64,000 nt of DNA from JADFUS01 sp964600025 (GTDB lineage Bacteria; Bacteroidota; Bacteroidia; Bacteroidales; Rikenellaceae), in the NCBI GenBank assembly GCA_964600025.1, contig CAZRHJ010000001.1:62001-126000 (forward strand), given 5' to 3'. Both the position numbers and the translations under genes were made by a program. The notes under the pieces were generated by a model that saw only the letters and a list, made by a program, of their open reading frames with translations, searched no databases and was not told the origin of the DNA. Shown piece after piece: positions 10,001-18,378 of this stretch (the first letter of the stretch is position 1; every line of letters starts with the position of its first letter).

Positions 10001-11980
10001 TTATTCTCTTTTCAACACAAAACCCACACGTGAAGGGACATAAAGACTAATAATATTACTCTCTCCGTCAAAATGTGTAAAGTGTTCTGTTTTGTTATTT
10101 ATCAATTCATTTCCTCCATAATCCTCATCGTCTGTATTTAGCACAACCGTGTATTTCCCCGCTTTGACCTTTGCCGTATAATCTCGGTAGGAATTAGTCG
10201 GATTGAAATTAAATACAAACAAATAATCTCCTCTTTCAAATATCAACACTTGGTTGTAATTATCTTGTTCGTTTGGGATAATCTGCTTATCAAAAATTCC
10301 TATTTTTGAGATTGTATGAATCATATCCCTATCAAACTTATATAGAAATTTATATCTCAGCGAGGTATCATCTGCCAAACTCCACTGCCTACGTGCATAC
10401 TGAAAACTCCAATTATTTCCTTGCCGTGGAAAATCTATCCATTCTGGGTGTCCAAACTCATTGCCCATAAAATTCAAATATCCACTACCAGAGGTTGATA
10501 TTGTAACAAGTCGTATCATTTTGTGAATTGCAATAGCTCTATCCACAAGCACATTTGGAGTAAACAAACTCATCGAAGTATACATTTCACTGCCCAAAAG
10601 TCTAAAAATCAAGGTTTGGTCGCCAACCATTGCTTGATCGTGGCTCTCACAATAACTAATAGTTTTTTCTTCATTTCGCCTATTTGTAAGCTCATACAAC
10701 AAATTTCCCACGTGCCACTGTTCGTCCTTTTGGTCTTTTGTGAGTTTAATCCAATAATCTGGTACCCCCATACTCATTCTATAATCAAATCCCAAACCTC
10801 CATCTTCTATTGGATAAGCCAATGCTGGAAGCCCACTCATATCTTCGGCTATTGTAATAGCTTTGGGATTTAACTCGTGAATAAGCTTATTTGCAAGTGT
10901 CAAATAACAAATTGCATTTTCGTCTTGGTTGCCATCGTAATACATAGAATAATCCACAAAATCCACATCAATTCCGTGATTAAGATAAAGCATACTCGTA
11001 ACTCCGTCAAACCTAAACCCATCAAATCTAAATTCTTCCAGCCAGTACTTACAATTAGATAAAAGATAATTTATAACTTGTTGTTTGGAGTAATCAAAAC
11101 ACCTTGAATTCCACAGCGAATGATAACCTCTATCGCCAGAATAAAAATACAAGTCATCTGTTCCGTCAAATCTGCTCAAACCCTCAGTTTCGTTTATCAC
11201 AGAATGAGAATGAACCAAATCCATAATTACCCTAATCCCCAAAGCGTGAGCCTCGTCCACAAGCCTTCTCAAATCATTTGGACTACCAAACCACGAAGAA
11301 ACTGCAAACAAGCTCGATACCTGATAACCAAACGAACCATAGTAAGGGTGTTGAGCAATACCCATTAACTGCAAAGTATTGTAGCCCAATCCTGCAATAC
11401 GTGGCAACACATCACGTCTAAAACCATCAAACGAAGCAACTTGAAGTTTTTCGCTACTCATTCCTATATGAGCCTCATACACCACTGGCGAAAATATTTC
11501 TTTTGGCTGAGAGTGTTTCCACTCATAAGAATTCATATCATAGACCTCTGCCGAAAACAAATGAGTATTCTCGTCCTGCACAACTCTACTACAATGCGAG
11601 GGGATTCGTTCTCCCTCTCCTCCTTGCCATTTCACATAGAGTTTATAGAGTGTACCCCACCTCAGATATCTTTTTGGCAAACGTATCTCCCAATCACCGT
11701 TAGATGATATTTTGGATAATCTAAATTCGCTAAGTTTTAACCAACCCGAAAACTCTCCAACTAAATATATTTCGGAAGCATTTGGAGCCCACTCACGAAA
11801 CACCCAATATTCGCCATCTAAATGTAATCCATAGTACAAATAAGAATTTGATATAGAAGATAATGTCTGACCATTCGGAGCAAGATTTTCGAGAGCTAAT
11901 AAATAATTAGAATGTCGTTTTTGGATTATTGATTTATAAGGCAACAACTCTGAATCTAATTCATAAAGACCTTTTATCAT
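10001..11980 (-). CDS. glgB: 1,4-alpha-glucan branching enzyme (GH13_8)
   Basis: 659 residues. An N-terminal CBM48-like domain (GEYWVFREWAPNASEIYLVGEF, ~55-150) precedes a GH13 barrel with the usual motifs: MDLVHSHSV, FRFDGVTS (nucleophile Asp ~325), IAEDMS (acid/base Glu ~377) and SYCESHDQA. The MGNEFGHPEWIDFPRQGN stretch and the overall length are those of the eukaryote-like GH13_8 subfamily that Bacteroidetes use. It introduces alpha-1,6 branches. It is first of the five leftward glycogen genes, but two repeat-filled gaps mean it may be transcribed separately from the rest. Confidence 0.95.
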   Translation of the reverse strand: MIKGLYELDSELLPYKSIIQKRHSNYLLALENLAPNGQTLSSISNSYLYYGLHLDGEYWVFREWAPNASEIYLVGEFSGWLKLSEFRLSKISSNGDWEIRLPKRYLRWGTLYKLYVKWQGGEGERIPSHCSRVVQDENTHLFSAEVYDMNSYEWKHSQPKEIFSPVVYEAHIGMSSEKLQVASFDGFRRDVLPRIAGLGYNTLQLMGIAQHPYYGSFGYQVSSLFAVSSWFGSPNDLRRLVDEAHALGIRVIMDLVHSHSVINETEGLSRFDGTDDLYFYSGDRGYHSLWNSRCFDYSKQQVINYLLSNCKYWLEEFRFDGFRFDGVTSMLYLNHGIDVDFVDYSMYYDGNQDENAICYLTLANKLIHELNPKAITIAEDMSGLPALAYPIEDGGLGFDYRMSMGVPDYWIKLTKDQKDEQWHVGNLLYELTNRRNEEKTISYCESHDQAMVGDQTLIFRLLGSEMYTSMSLFTPNVLVDRAIAIHKMIRLVTISTSGSGYLNFMGNEFGHPEWIDFPRQGNNWSFQYARRQWSLADDTSLRYKFLYKFDRDMIHTISKIGIFDKQIIPNEQDNYNQVLIFERGDYLFVFNFNPTNSYRDYTAKVKAGKYTVVLNTDDEDYGGNELINNKTEHFTHFDGESNIISLYVPSRVGFVLKRE

Positions 11981-12009
11981 ATATTCACAATAATTAATTT
12001 AATAAAAAA

Positions 12010-12173
12010 TATTGCTGTGCTGTAAAAATTTCAAAATCATAAAATCTCATAATAAACTCGTAACCCTTAGGCTCTTTTGCTAATGCTTATAAATCACGTA
12101 CGAAAGTACGCTACATTATGACCATCTATAAAATAAACAAGAAAGCGAATTTCATTTATAGCATACAGCACTA
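12010..12173. repeat. MITE-like intergenic repeat, copy C
   Basis: 164 bp between TATTGCTGTGCTGTAAAA (12,010-12,027) and TTTATAGCATACAGCACTA (12,155-12,173). Each terminus resembles the mini-IS terminus at 12,362. The interior carries CTCATAATAAACTCG and a hairpin built on CACGTAC-GAAA-GTACG, the same plan as copy A. It lies just upstream of glgB. Confidence 0.65.
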
Positions 12174-12203
12174 CATAAAAATAGCTATACTTCTTATTTA
12201 CCT

Positions 12204-12211
12204 CAAATATA
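12204..12211 (-). promoter_or_regulatory. Possible -7 box for the glycogen operon
   Basis: TATATTTG on the minus strand fits the Bacteroidetes -7 consensus TAnnTTTG. It sits about 225 bp upstream of glgB, beyond MITE copy C. I see no clear -33 TTTG at the right spacing, so this is weak. Confidence 0.25.
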
Positions 12212-12290
12212 TGCAATTATTTTATAACCAGCAAGTATTTAACAAAAATTTAATAACAAATTAATAAAAATATTATACTAATAAAAAAAA

Positions 12291-12322
12291 ATAACGGGAA
12301 TCAAATAATCAATTCCCGTTAT
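12291..12322 (-). terminator. Leftward rho-independent terminator
   Basis: An 11-bp stem (ATAACGGGAAT at 12,291-12,301 with ATTCCCGTTAT at 12,312-12,322) is preceded on the plus strand by an A-run, which gives a U-run on a leftward transcript. It lies just outside the left end of the mini-IS, so it may have served whatever gene the insertion disturbed. Confidence 0.7.
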
Positions 12323-12353
12323 TTACACAAAAAAATCCGCAAATTATCACACA

Positions 12354-12725
12354 TTAAAAATTATTGCTGTCCGCTAAAAAAGGGGTATATCGCTCCAACA
12401 GATTAGAATAAACATTAGCAAAGAAATCCTGTGAACGACAAATATTTGCTTCTGCAACTGTACTTCGCTTGGCTACATAATTAATCCCCAAATGTTGAAG
12501 TTTATTTACCTCTGCTTTCATTCCTATTTCCAATTCTCGCAAGGAATCAAAGTGTTTAAGTACTCCAAAAAGCATTACTATCAAATGAGTACATCCATCA
12601 AAACGTTTAACATAAGACTCACTTTTTAGTGTTTTTCTACTTATTTCTTTAATTTTTGACTTATCAAGTAATTTTATTACTTTACTATACGCCGACTGTC
12701 CAGTAAAATGTGCACTTTTGCCCAT
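12354..12725 (-). pseudogene. Truncated IS4-family (DUF4372-type) transposase
   Basis: 123 residues corresponding to the N-terminal third of DUF4372-type IS4 transposases, which are usually near 380 residues: an SLREL-type segment (FDSLRELEIGMKAEVNKLQH), the SNLAKA-like STVAEANICR motif, and FFANVYSNLLERY. The DDE catalytic domain is absent. The frame ends in LADSNNF, codons that are read from the element's terminal repeat, so an internal deletion joined the N-terminal part directly to the left end. It cannot be an active transposase. Confidence 0.75.
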
Positions 12726-12835
12726 ATCTTTTCAATGTTTTGTCGTTATTACAAAGAAAAGAAAAAAGGCTGAATTTCAAATAAGGAATTCAGCCAATTT
12801 TTTTATTGTGAAAAAAGTTTTACCGGACAGCAATA
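12362..12835 (-). mobile_element. Mini-IS with 18-bp terminal inverted repeats
   Basis: TATTGCTGTCCGCTAAAA (12,362-12,379) and TTTTACCGGACAGCAATA (12,818-12,835) are inverted repeats matching at 17 of 18 positions. AAAAAT on both sides could be a target duplication, though low complexity weakens that. The 474-bp element encloses only a transposase fragment and would need a transposase supplied in trans. Its ends are shared, with changes, by the MITE-like copies A, B and C. Confidence 0.75.
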
Positions 12836-13443
12836 AAAAATAAACTGAAAAGATATAAAAATAAGGTGTTTGATCTCTGATTAAGATAGGTTGTAAATAG
12901 TGGAAAATCACTGGCTTGTTCGGGAAAGATGTGTTATACTTGCAGTGCATTACTTGCACTGATTAAATAGGGTTGTAATTGTTGATTATAGCCCTAATTA
13001 TTGATTAACAAGTGGTGTGCAGATGCTGAGACTGCATTGGAGATGTTCTTTGAAATTTGGTCAAAATAACCAACACGTAACCGAAACGTAACCTATCGGA
13101 TTTGTCTTTTACAAATCAATTATAAACAAGAAGTTATAATGATAGGTTCTAATCCCCAAGTGTCCGAAAGGGGTTCCGAACCCAACGGTTTTAGAGGGTT
13201 TGAGCAGGGTTAGGGCTTAGGTTCGGGACTAAATCAGCAGTAACCTATTTTAGGTTCGAATTGGTTATGGTTACACGTAGGTTACTAAATGATATCTTTA
13301 TTGTGTCTTTTCAAAGTGGGTGTTACACCCAAAAACAAGGACACAACAAGGACACTTTTTGAGGGAAACTATTTGATTTTCACGACTATACGACCGTATA
13401 TAAATGAAAATGAGATAGTTACGACAACTACCTCATTTCTCGA
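12836..13443. other. Non-coding stretch before the mobilizable element
   Basis: Some 600 bp without a convincing gene. It holds a hairpin CAGTGCATTACTTGCACTG near 12,942, a cluster of GGTTA/GGTTC-like motifs (13,070-13,285), a palindrome GGGTGTTACACCC near 13,318, and a perfect tandem 11-mer AACAAGGACAC (13,334-13,344 and 13,345-13,355). The 79-codon frame at 13,289-13,528 runs through the repeats and does not look coding. Confidence 0.5.
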
Positions 13444-13469
13444 CTTCCGCCGTTCAGCGGAGAGAGAGG
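13444..13469. other. Candidate left attachment site of the IME
   Basis: CTTCCGC, a 6-nt spacer, then GCGGAGAGAGAGG; the inner parts form a short inverted repeat (TCCGC/GCGGA). The same pair recurs in the same orientation at 31,308-31,332, and an AAGTTAC motif follows at 13,506 and 31,370. On the minus strand CCTCTCTCTCCGC resembles a serine-tRNA 3' end, but no complete tRNA is present. Confidence 0.45.
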
Positions 13470-13530
13470 CAACAATTAGCCCTCGAACTCCACTCTGTAT
13501 ATCAACAAGTTACAGCCTTAAAAAATAGCT

Positions 13531-13613
13531 GTCCCCGATTTTGTCTCGGATGCAGAAAATCAAAGATTTTCGCTGCTGTTCATTACAAGACCAAAGGTAC
13601 TGCAAATCGGGGA
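13531..13613. repeat. Nested inverted repeats inside the left IME end
   Basis: GTCCCCGATTT (13,531-13,541) pairs perfectly with AAATCGGGGAC (near 13,603-13,613). Between them is a smaller hairpin, AAAATC-AAA-GATTTT. GTCCCCGATTTTGTC also occurs at the right end, as expected for recombinase arm-type sites. It could also terminate the apeA transcript, which ends 22 bp away. Confidence 0.45.
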
Positions 13614-13634
13614 CGATTCCAAATTTACAGCGAT

Positions 13635-14942
13635 CTATTTTTGAGGATAATATTGCTTTATATACTTGTTATTGCTTTTTGTAAATATATCATTAATCTT
13701 ATCATTACTAAAACCAATAAAATTTAAAATACAACATATTAACAATCTCCTTAACTTTGCTGTCAAATAGAATAGATCTACTCCGTCCACTATATTCTTT
13801 TTCTTCGACTTGTCAAAGAAATGAGAATAGTAGTGTCTTGAATCTACTACCTGTTCAACGATGATATTATCTCTGCTTAATAATCTAATATCTGAAAACT
13901 CAGTTATTAAATCTTCAATCATTTTAGAGAGATTTTGTTCTTTCCTGCACCTGCTACAGAATCCCTCAATAGCCTGTATTACTATTAAAAAATCAACACT
14001 TGAAAACACTCCATTACTTTTGATACTGTTTAGCAAATGTGACTTTATTGGTGCTATGTTTTCATGATCAGTAAACCACTTCAGAATAATATCTTCATAT
14101 TTATCTTTAATAGCTGAGTAGTCAAAAAGATAATCCCAGCTTTTATTATCTATTGGATTACCTAATACTCTTTGTACGTATATAAGCTGAATAGGATGAT
14201 AATGTCTTTTTCCTTCTTTGTACTCTTGATAAATAGTCTTATCGAAAAGAGTGATAGATGAACATTTTACATCTTGCAATGTCGCAAGTGAAAGAAACTG
14301 CTCAAACATATGTACATTACGAAGAAAATCATTTATTGACGCATTGTCTGTCTTCAATATCTCAAGATAAGAATACTGCTCTATTTTTGGAGAATAATGA
14401 TCACCTTGATATGTAACACTACTCGTAATTGCTAACTTCGTATTTTCGTCAATAGTTGTTGAGACAATAGGATCTTTCGGCGAAGTGAATGTAATAGATA
14501 CGGACTCTATTGCATCTTCGCTCTTATTGAAACGATAAAACGTTTCAATAACACTCGGAGGAGACCAAGCATTTAGTTCCTTTATTTTAACGTACCCCTG
14601 ATAAAAACTCTTTTGGTCAAAATTTTCAAGGTGTTTACCTACTACCACAAATCGTGAATTAAATGTGATAATAGGAAAAGGACAGCTAAGATTTAAACTG
14701 CCATATGAATGATTGCTACACAATGTAACTTCTTTGGAGTCTGATGTTATTCCTAGAATAATATCTATTTTCTTATCATTGGATTTTTCAAAGGACACTA
14801 TATTCTGTTCCTCACTTTCAAAAGTTCCTATAAGTTCAAGCTTAATACTTTCATTAGGTATATACTTTAGCATACCTGCAACTGTCTTGTCTGGATTATC
14901 TGGCAACCACCAATAACCTTTATACTCAAAGCCTTCATTCAT
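13635..14942 (-). CDS. ApeA-like HEPN RNase anti-phage protein
   Basis: 435 residues. The N-terminus (FEYKGYWWLPDNPDKTVAGMLKYI in two halves) matches what I know of the ApeA N-terminal domain, a beta-rich module of ~300 residues. The C-terminal part is helical and carries DSRHYYSHF (~366-372), an R-x4-H motif that is the catalytic signature of HEPN RNases. HEPN proteins of this kind cleave RNA on phage infection and cause abortive infection. It is the last gene of the leftward defense run, with a 104-bp gap to yhcG, so it may have its own promoter. The AT content and codon use resemble its neighbours. Confidence 0.75.
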   Translation of the reverse strand: MNEGFEYKGYWWLPDNPDKTVAGMLKYIPNESIKLELIGTFESEEQNIVSFEKSNDKKIDIILGITSDSKEVTLCSNHSYGSLNLSCPFPIITFNSRFVVVGKHLENFDQKSFYQGYVKIKELNAWSPPSVIETFYRFNKSEDAIESVSITFTSPKDPIVSTTIDENTKLAITSSVTYQGDHYSPKIEQYSYLEILKTDNASINDFLRNVHMFEQFLSLATLQDVKCSSITLFDKTIYQEYKEGKRHYHPIQLIYVQRVLGNPIDNKSWDYLFDYSAIKDKYEDIILKWFTDHENIAPIKSHLLNSIKSNGVFSSVDFLIVIQAIEGFCSRCRKEQNLSKMIEDLITEFSDIRLLSRDNIIVEQVVDSRHYYSHFFDKSKKKNIVDGVDLFYLTAKLRRLLICCILNFIGFSNDKINDIFTKSNNKYIKQYYPQK

Positions 14943-15046
14943 ATTAAATTCATTTTGACATTCTTCTACACAATAACTACTGACAAATTAGCACGAGTCC
15001 AATAAACACTCTACACAACTCAAATGCATCCTTGGCTAGTAATCTT

Positions 15047-16096
15047 TTATTCCTTATCCAACTGCATTTCAACTCGCTCATGTGCTATCTCTATCTGACG
15101 ATGCAGATGCTCCTGTAGGAGCTTTTTATCGGGTAGCTCGGTATAGTATTGCGATACTTGAATACCTGCATCACCTAGTTTTAGGAGTTCGATTTGCTCT
15201 TGTCCTCCCTCGCTACATAGCAATAGCCCCAATGGAGATTCCTCGCCCTCTTGTCGCTCATATTTGTCGAGCCAACGCAGGTAGAGTTCCATTTGGCCTT
15301 TGTACGCAGCTTTGAATTTGCCTAGTTTTAAGTCGATCGCTATTAGTCGTTTTAGTTTACGATGATAGAAGAGCAAATCTAACTTGAAATCCTCGCCATC
15401 TATCGTCATTCGCTTTTGGCGTTCTACGAAAGAGAAGCCTTTGCCAAGTTCCAAGATGAATTGCTGTAACTCTGCAACTAACATACTCTCTAAGTCTTTC
15501 TCTCTATAAAAGCCTTTCAAGCCTGTGAAATCTAGGAAATAAGGACTCTTAAAAACCCAGTCGGGAGAAAGCACATTTTCATCACGAAGTTTTGCAAGCT
15601 CTGTTTTTATAAATTCTTCAGGTTTACCACTAATAAGAGTGCGTTCATATAACATACTATCGATACGCTCACGAAGAGTGCGGACGCCCCATCTTTCAGA
15701 CGATGCCATAGTAAGATAAAACTCACGCTGCACCTCATCTTTAAGAGGCAAAGTAGCCACAAAATGAGACCAACTCAATTGTTGTGACAGTGTCACGACA
15801 ATTTGATGATCTGGTAAAAGAGAGGCAAACTGCATCATTCTACGAAGCTTTTTCTCCTCAAACTCATTAGTGTTGTACTTCTCCTGTAATTGTCGTGACA
15901 CTGTTACGACAATTTGTTTTCCATACTCAGCCCTCTTATTATCAAGCACATCGGTGTTAATTCGATTACCAACACCCCAATACATCAAAGTCACACCACT
16001 ATTAGCTACCGTAGCCACACGATGCCTTGTATTATCGATTATATTGCATAGATCTGCAAATAATATCTCGTCTTGTTTAATTACTTTATCATTCAT
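15047..16096 (-). CDS. YhcG-type (DUF1016) PD-(D/E)XK nuclease-fold protein
   Basis: 349 residues. An N-terminal DUF1016 segment (YWGVGNRINTDVL, VTVSRQLQEKYNTNEFEEKKLRRMMQFA in parts) is followed by the YhcG C-terminal nuclease domain: FKLDLLFYHRKLKRLIAIDLKLGKF (~236-260) supplies the Asp ... (D/E)-x-Lys core, and GLLLCSEGG is typical. The family is widespread in restriction-modification and defense islands; its biochemical role is not settled. The gene lies 19 bp after the second TIR gene in the same direction, so it is probably co-transcribed with the restriction/TIR block. Confidence 0.85.
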   Translation of the reverse strand: MNDKVIKQDEILFADLCNIIDNTRHRVATVANSGVTLMYWGVGNRINTDVLDNKRAEYGKQIVVTVSRQLQEKYNTNEFEEKKLRRMMQFASLLPDHQIVVTLSQQLSWSHFVATLPLKDEVQREFYLTMASSERWGVRTLRERIDSMLYERTLISGKPEEFIKTELAKLRDENVLSPDWVFKSPYFLDFTGLKGFYREKDLESMLVAELQQFILELGKGFSFVERQKRMTIDGEDFKLDLLFYHRKLKRLIAIDLKLGKFKAAYKGQMELYLRWLDKYERQEGEESPLGLLLCSEGGQEQIELLKLGDAGIQVSQYYTELPDKKLLQEHLHRQIEIAHERVEMQLDKE

Positions 16097-16115
16097 AATT
16101 CAAAGTTATGTGTAA

Positions 16116-16520
16116 TTACTTCGAATGTTTTCTTATTGCGTTAACAATGCTTTCAGTATTCCATCTAACATTCTCTATTGAATATTGAGTTACGGTTCGT
16201 GATACACGCTCTTGCCCCCAAGGTGCAACCCCTATAATTGGAATTGAATTATCACTTGCAGTCTCTAGCTCCCATGCTATCCAGTCACTATGTGATGCAT
16301 ATATTCCAGCTATCGCAATTACAATATCTGAAGATTTGATTCTACTTCTTAGCACACTTTTAATATACGGTGCATTGGTAGAGTTTATTGGTTCATCTTG
16401 AGTTGCTTCCTGAAAAGTAACATTAAAGTATCCTCTTTCATTCAGAAGACAGCGCAAATTATTAATATCACTAGGATAGCTCCACGAGTGACTAATGAAA
16501 ATTTTGTAGTCCTTTGCCAT
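16116..16520 (-). CDS. Small TIR-like (ThsB/MTH538-type) protein
   Basis: 134 residues forming one TIR-like flavodoxin-type domain: strand 1 KIFISHSWS, SSDIVIAIAGIYA in the middle, and DWIAWELETA, whose Glu is in the usual place of the TIR catalytic glutamate. This is the DUF1863/Thoeris ThsB-like group, members of which cleave NAD and make ADP-ribose-derived messengers. It is 13 bp after the DRHyd-TPR gene. With the other TIR gene (17,744-18,343) it brackets that gene. Whether this domain is a messenger producer or an effector cannot be read from sequence. Confidence 0.8.
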   Translation of the reverse strand: MAKDYKIFISHSWSYPSDINNLRCLLNERGYFNVTFQEATQDEPINSTNAPYIKSVLRSRIKSSDIVIAIAGIYASHSDWIAWELETASDNSIPIIGVAPWGQERVSRTVTQYSIENVRWNTESIVNAIRKHSK

Positions 16521-16533
16521 AATTGTAACTTTA

Positions 16534-17733
16534 TTAAGATATAATATTTTTTGTTTTGTTGAATGTCTCTACTTCCCATACTTCAGGGGATTCTTTTTGA
16601 AACAAATCTTCATAGTGTGCTGCATTTTTAGCATCTCCTCTTGCTAAATAACAATTAGATAAGCTCGCATACTTCCACTTTAACTCCTCTGGATCTTCAA
16701 CAGAAATCGATGATATTAATAGTACTATAATTTCATCGATAACTTTATTCGCCCCAACTTTGTAATAAATGCTTTCATCTCCAGATTCTTTTTTTGATTT
16801 CTCAATCATACAAAAGGCGTAGTTCTCTCCAGTGTAGTAATCTTTATAAAGATTCCATCCCTTTTCATAGAATTCTATCGCCTTGTCCAAACAGCCAGCA
16901 TCACTTGTTAGATGCCATAGTCTTTTATGAATTGCACCTGTTATACCAAGTGTTTCCGTATCATTAGCTTCTGAAATTTTAGATATGATAGTTAATGCTT
17001 CTGTTAGCGCTCCTATTTTAGATGGTTGTTCACTTTTATATGTGCATAATGCTTGCTGCTGAATGTAATAATTCTCATTTTCAACTTTATCACTTAACAA
17101 CCTCCACACTTCTGATGCTTCTGTAAATTTACTATTAGACATATACTCCTTTGCCTTTTCGGTTAAAGCATAAATAGTATTTTCATTACTTTTTAATTCT
17201 CCAATAATTTCGTTTAAATCCTCCTCCGACAATTCTGGCAGAGAAATTTTTGGTATGTATGTATACAGAGGGCTGTCAAGTACAGGCTTTGCTAATATTG
17301 TTTCAAGAAGATTTTTTAACACTTTCAAGCAACGATTAACCTCTGTAGAGGAAATTTCATTACCCAAATGCTCGTATTGCATAACTCTATTGTGCCCAAA
17401 ATCAAATGGTATTCGACTATTCCCTTCTTTAATTATGATGGTAGAATGATGCTTCAAAGCATGTCGTATTCCTAGTTCGTATACAGCATTAGGATTATCT
17501 GTTGAAATATCTGCAATTACGATGTCTGCACGATACAAAAGAGCATACATACTACGATCAATAATGCCTGATTCTGTAATTTCATCTGCACGAACACATT
17601 TCACTCCAGATGATTCCACAGCAGGACGAATTATTTTTTTATATGTCTCATCTAAATTAATAGTTCTATTGGTTTCTGGATCTTTCTTCTCTCCAAAACC
17701 CATTATTACAAAACAAATTTTTTCCTTCTTCAT
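16534..17733 (-). CDS. DRHyd-like (nucleoside deoxyribosyltransferase-fold) domain fused to TPR sensor
   Basis: 399 residues. Residues ~1-130 form a nucleoside 2-deoxyribosyltransferase-like Rossmann domain: ICFVIMGFG at the start, ADIVIADISTDNPNAVYELGIRHAL (given in part; ~68-92), where the Glu of YELG is in the position of the family nucleophile. Residues ~190-390 are helical repeats (KAKEYMSNSKFTEASEVWRL, LDKAIEFYEKGWNLYKDYYTG in part) like the DUF4071/TPR-S region of animal ASK kinases, predicted in the literature to sense NAD-derived signals. It sits between two TIR genes with gaps of 10 and 13 bp. I infer it is the receiver/effector for a TIR-made messenger. The domain call is solid as a fold; the function is inference. 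Confidence 0.7.
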   Translation of the reverse strand: MKKEKICFVIMGFGEKKDPETNRTINLDETYKKIIRPAVESSGVKCVRADEITESGIIDRSMYALLYRADIVIADISTDNPNAVYELGIRHALKHHSTIIIKEGNSRIPFDFGHNRVMQYEHLGNEISSTEVNRCLKVLKNLLETILAKPVLDSPLYTYIPKISLPELSEEDLNEIIGELKSNENTIYALTEKAKEYMSNSKFTEASEVWRLLSDKVENENYYIQQQALCTYKSEQPSKIGALTEALTIISKISEANDTETLGITGAIHKRLWHLTSDAGCLDKAIEFYEKGWNLYKDYYTGENYAFCMIEKSKKESGDESIYYKVGANKVIDEIIVLLISSISVEDPEELKWKYASLSNCYLARGDAKNAAHYEDLFQKESPEVWEVETFNKTKNIIS

Positions 17734-17743
17734 ATCAAGTTAT

Positions 17744-18343
17744 TTATTTAGGGTAAACTTTTACTTTATCTGCAATCGGTGTAGTTCTTTTATCAAATGC
17801 TCTATTAATATACGAGTCTGGATCTGATTTAAAATCATCCCATTTTACAAGTACACAGTATCTATCGCTCTCAGACCAAGAACATTTATCTGTTTGCGGT
17901 ATGTAGTAATTAGCTGAAAATTCTTTAATGACAGTACCATCATTTATTCCAACATAATTGTGTGTACCGCCACAGGTAGAACAATTATACGAACCTTGAT
18001 AAATAGTATTATACATACAAGGAAGAACAATGCCAAGTATACCACTTCGTGTATTACCACTACCATTATACAAAGATGCTTGTAACTCCCTTTTTATAAA
18101 TCGTTGCTCGTATGCACCTCTGTTTTCGCTACTATATGCACCTATCAGAAATATAGTAACGGTTGAATCTGAAAGATAGTCTTCACGTATTTTACGCATA
18201 ATGTAATCTTCATCTTCAGAATCTATTGCTTCATCAAGTGATTTATCTACCATATTTATTTTACCTTCATCTGACATTTCTTGAATTTCAGTTTTGTAAT
18301 ATTTATCTTCTGTTTTGAATGAAATATAACATTTGTGTCCCAT
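17744..18343 (-). CDS. TIR-like (ThsB/MTH538-type) protein with a four-Cys insert
   Basis: 199 residues from ATG at 18,343 (MGHKCYISFKTED). The frame is open further upstream, but that part overlaps res and has no TIR features, so I chose the inner start. KCYISFKTED is the first TIR strand, STVTIFLIGAYS the central strand, and RFIKRELQASLYN carries the catalytic-position Glu. Unlike the partner TIR it has CMYNTIYQGSYNCSTCGG, whose cysteines could bind zinc or just stabilise the loop. It begins 35 bp after res and ends 10 bp before the DRHyd-TPR gene, so it opens the TIR / DRHyd-TPR / TIR cassette. Confidence 0.8.
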   Translation of the reverse strand: MGHKCYISFKTEDKYYKTEIQEMSDEGKINMVDKSLDEAIDSEDEDYIMRKIREDYLSDSTVTIFLIGAYSSENRGAYEQRFIKRELQASLYNGSGNTRSGILGIVLPCMYNTIYQGSYNCSTCGGTHNYVGINDGTVIKEFSANYYIPQTDKCSWSESDRYCVLVKWDDFKSDPDSYINRAFDKRTTPIADKVKVYPK

Positions 18344-18378
18344 AACTTTAATTTTTATTATTAATACTATATAAAATA

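Noticed and set aside
13444..13490. tRNA-like 3' end on the minus strand at the left IME end
   Set aside because: CCTCTCTCTCCGC resembles a serine-tRNA acceptor arm, but no anticodon or D arm can be folded. I kept it only as a candidate attachment site.
13289..13528. 79-codon rightward frame
   Set aside because: It runs through the candidate attachment repeat and an 11-bp tandem repeat, and has no protein-like features.
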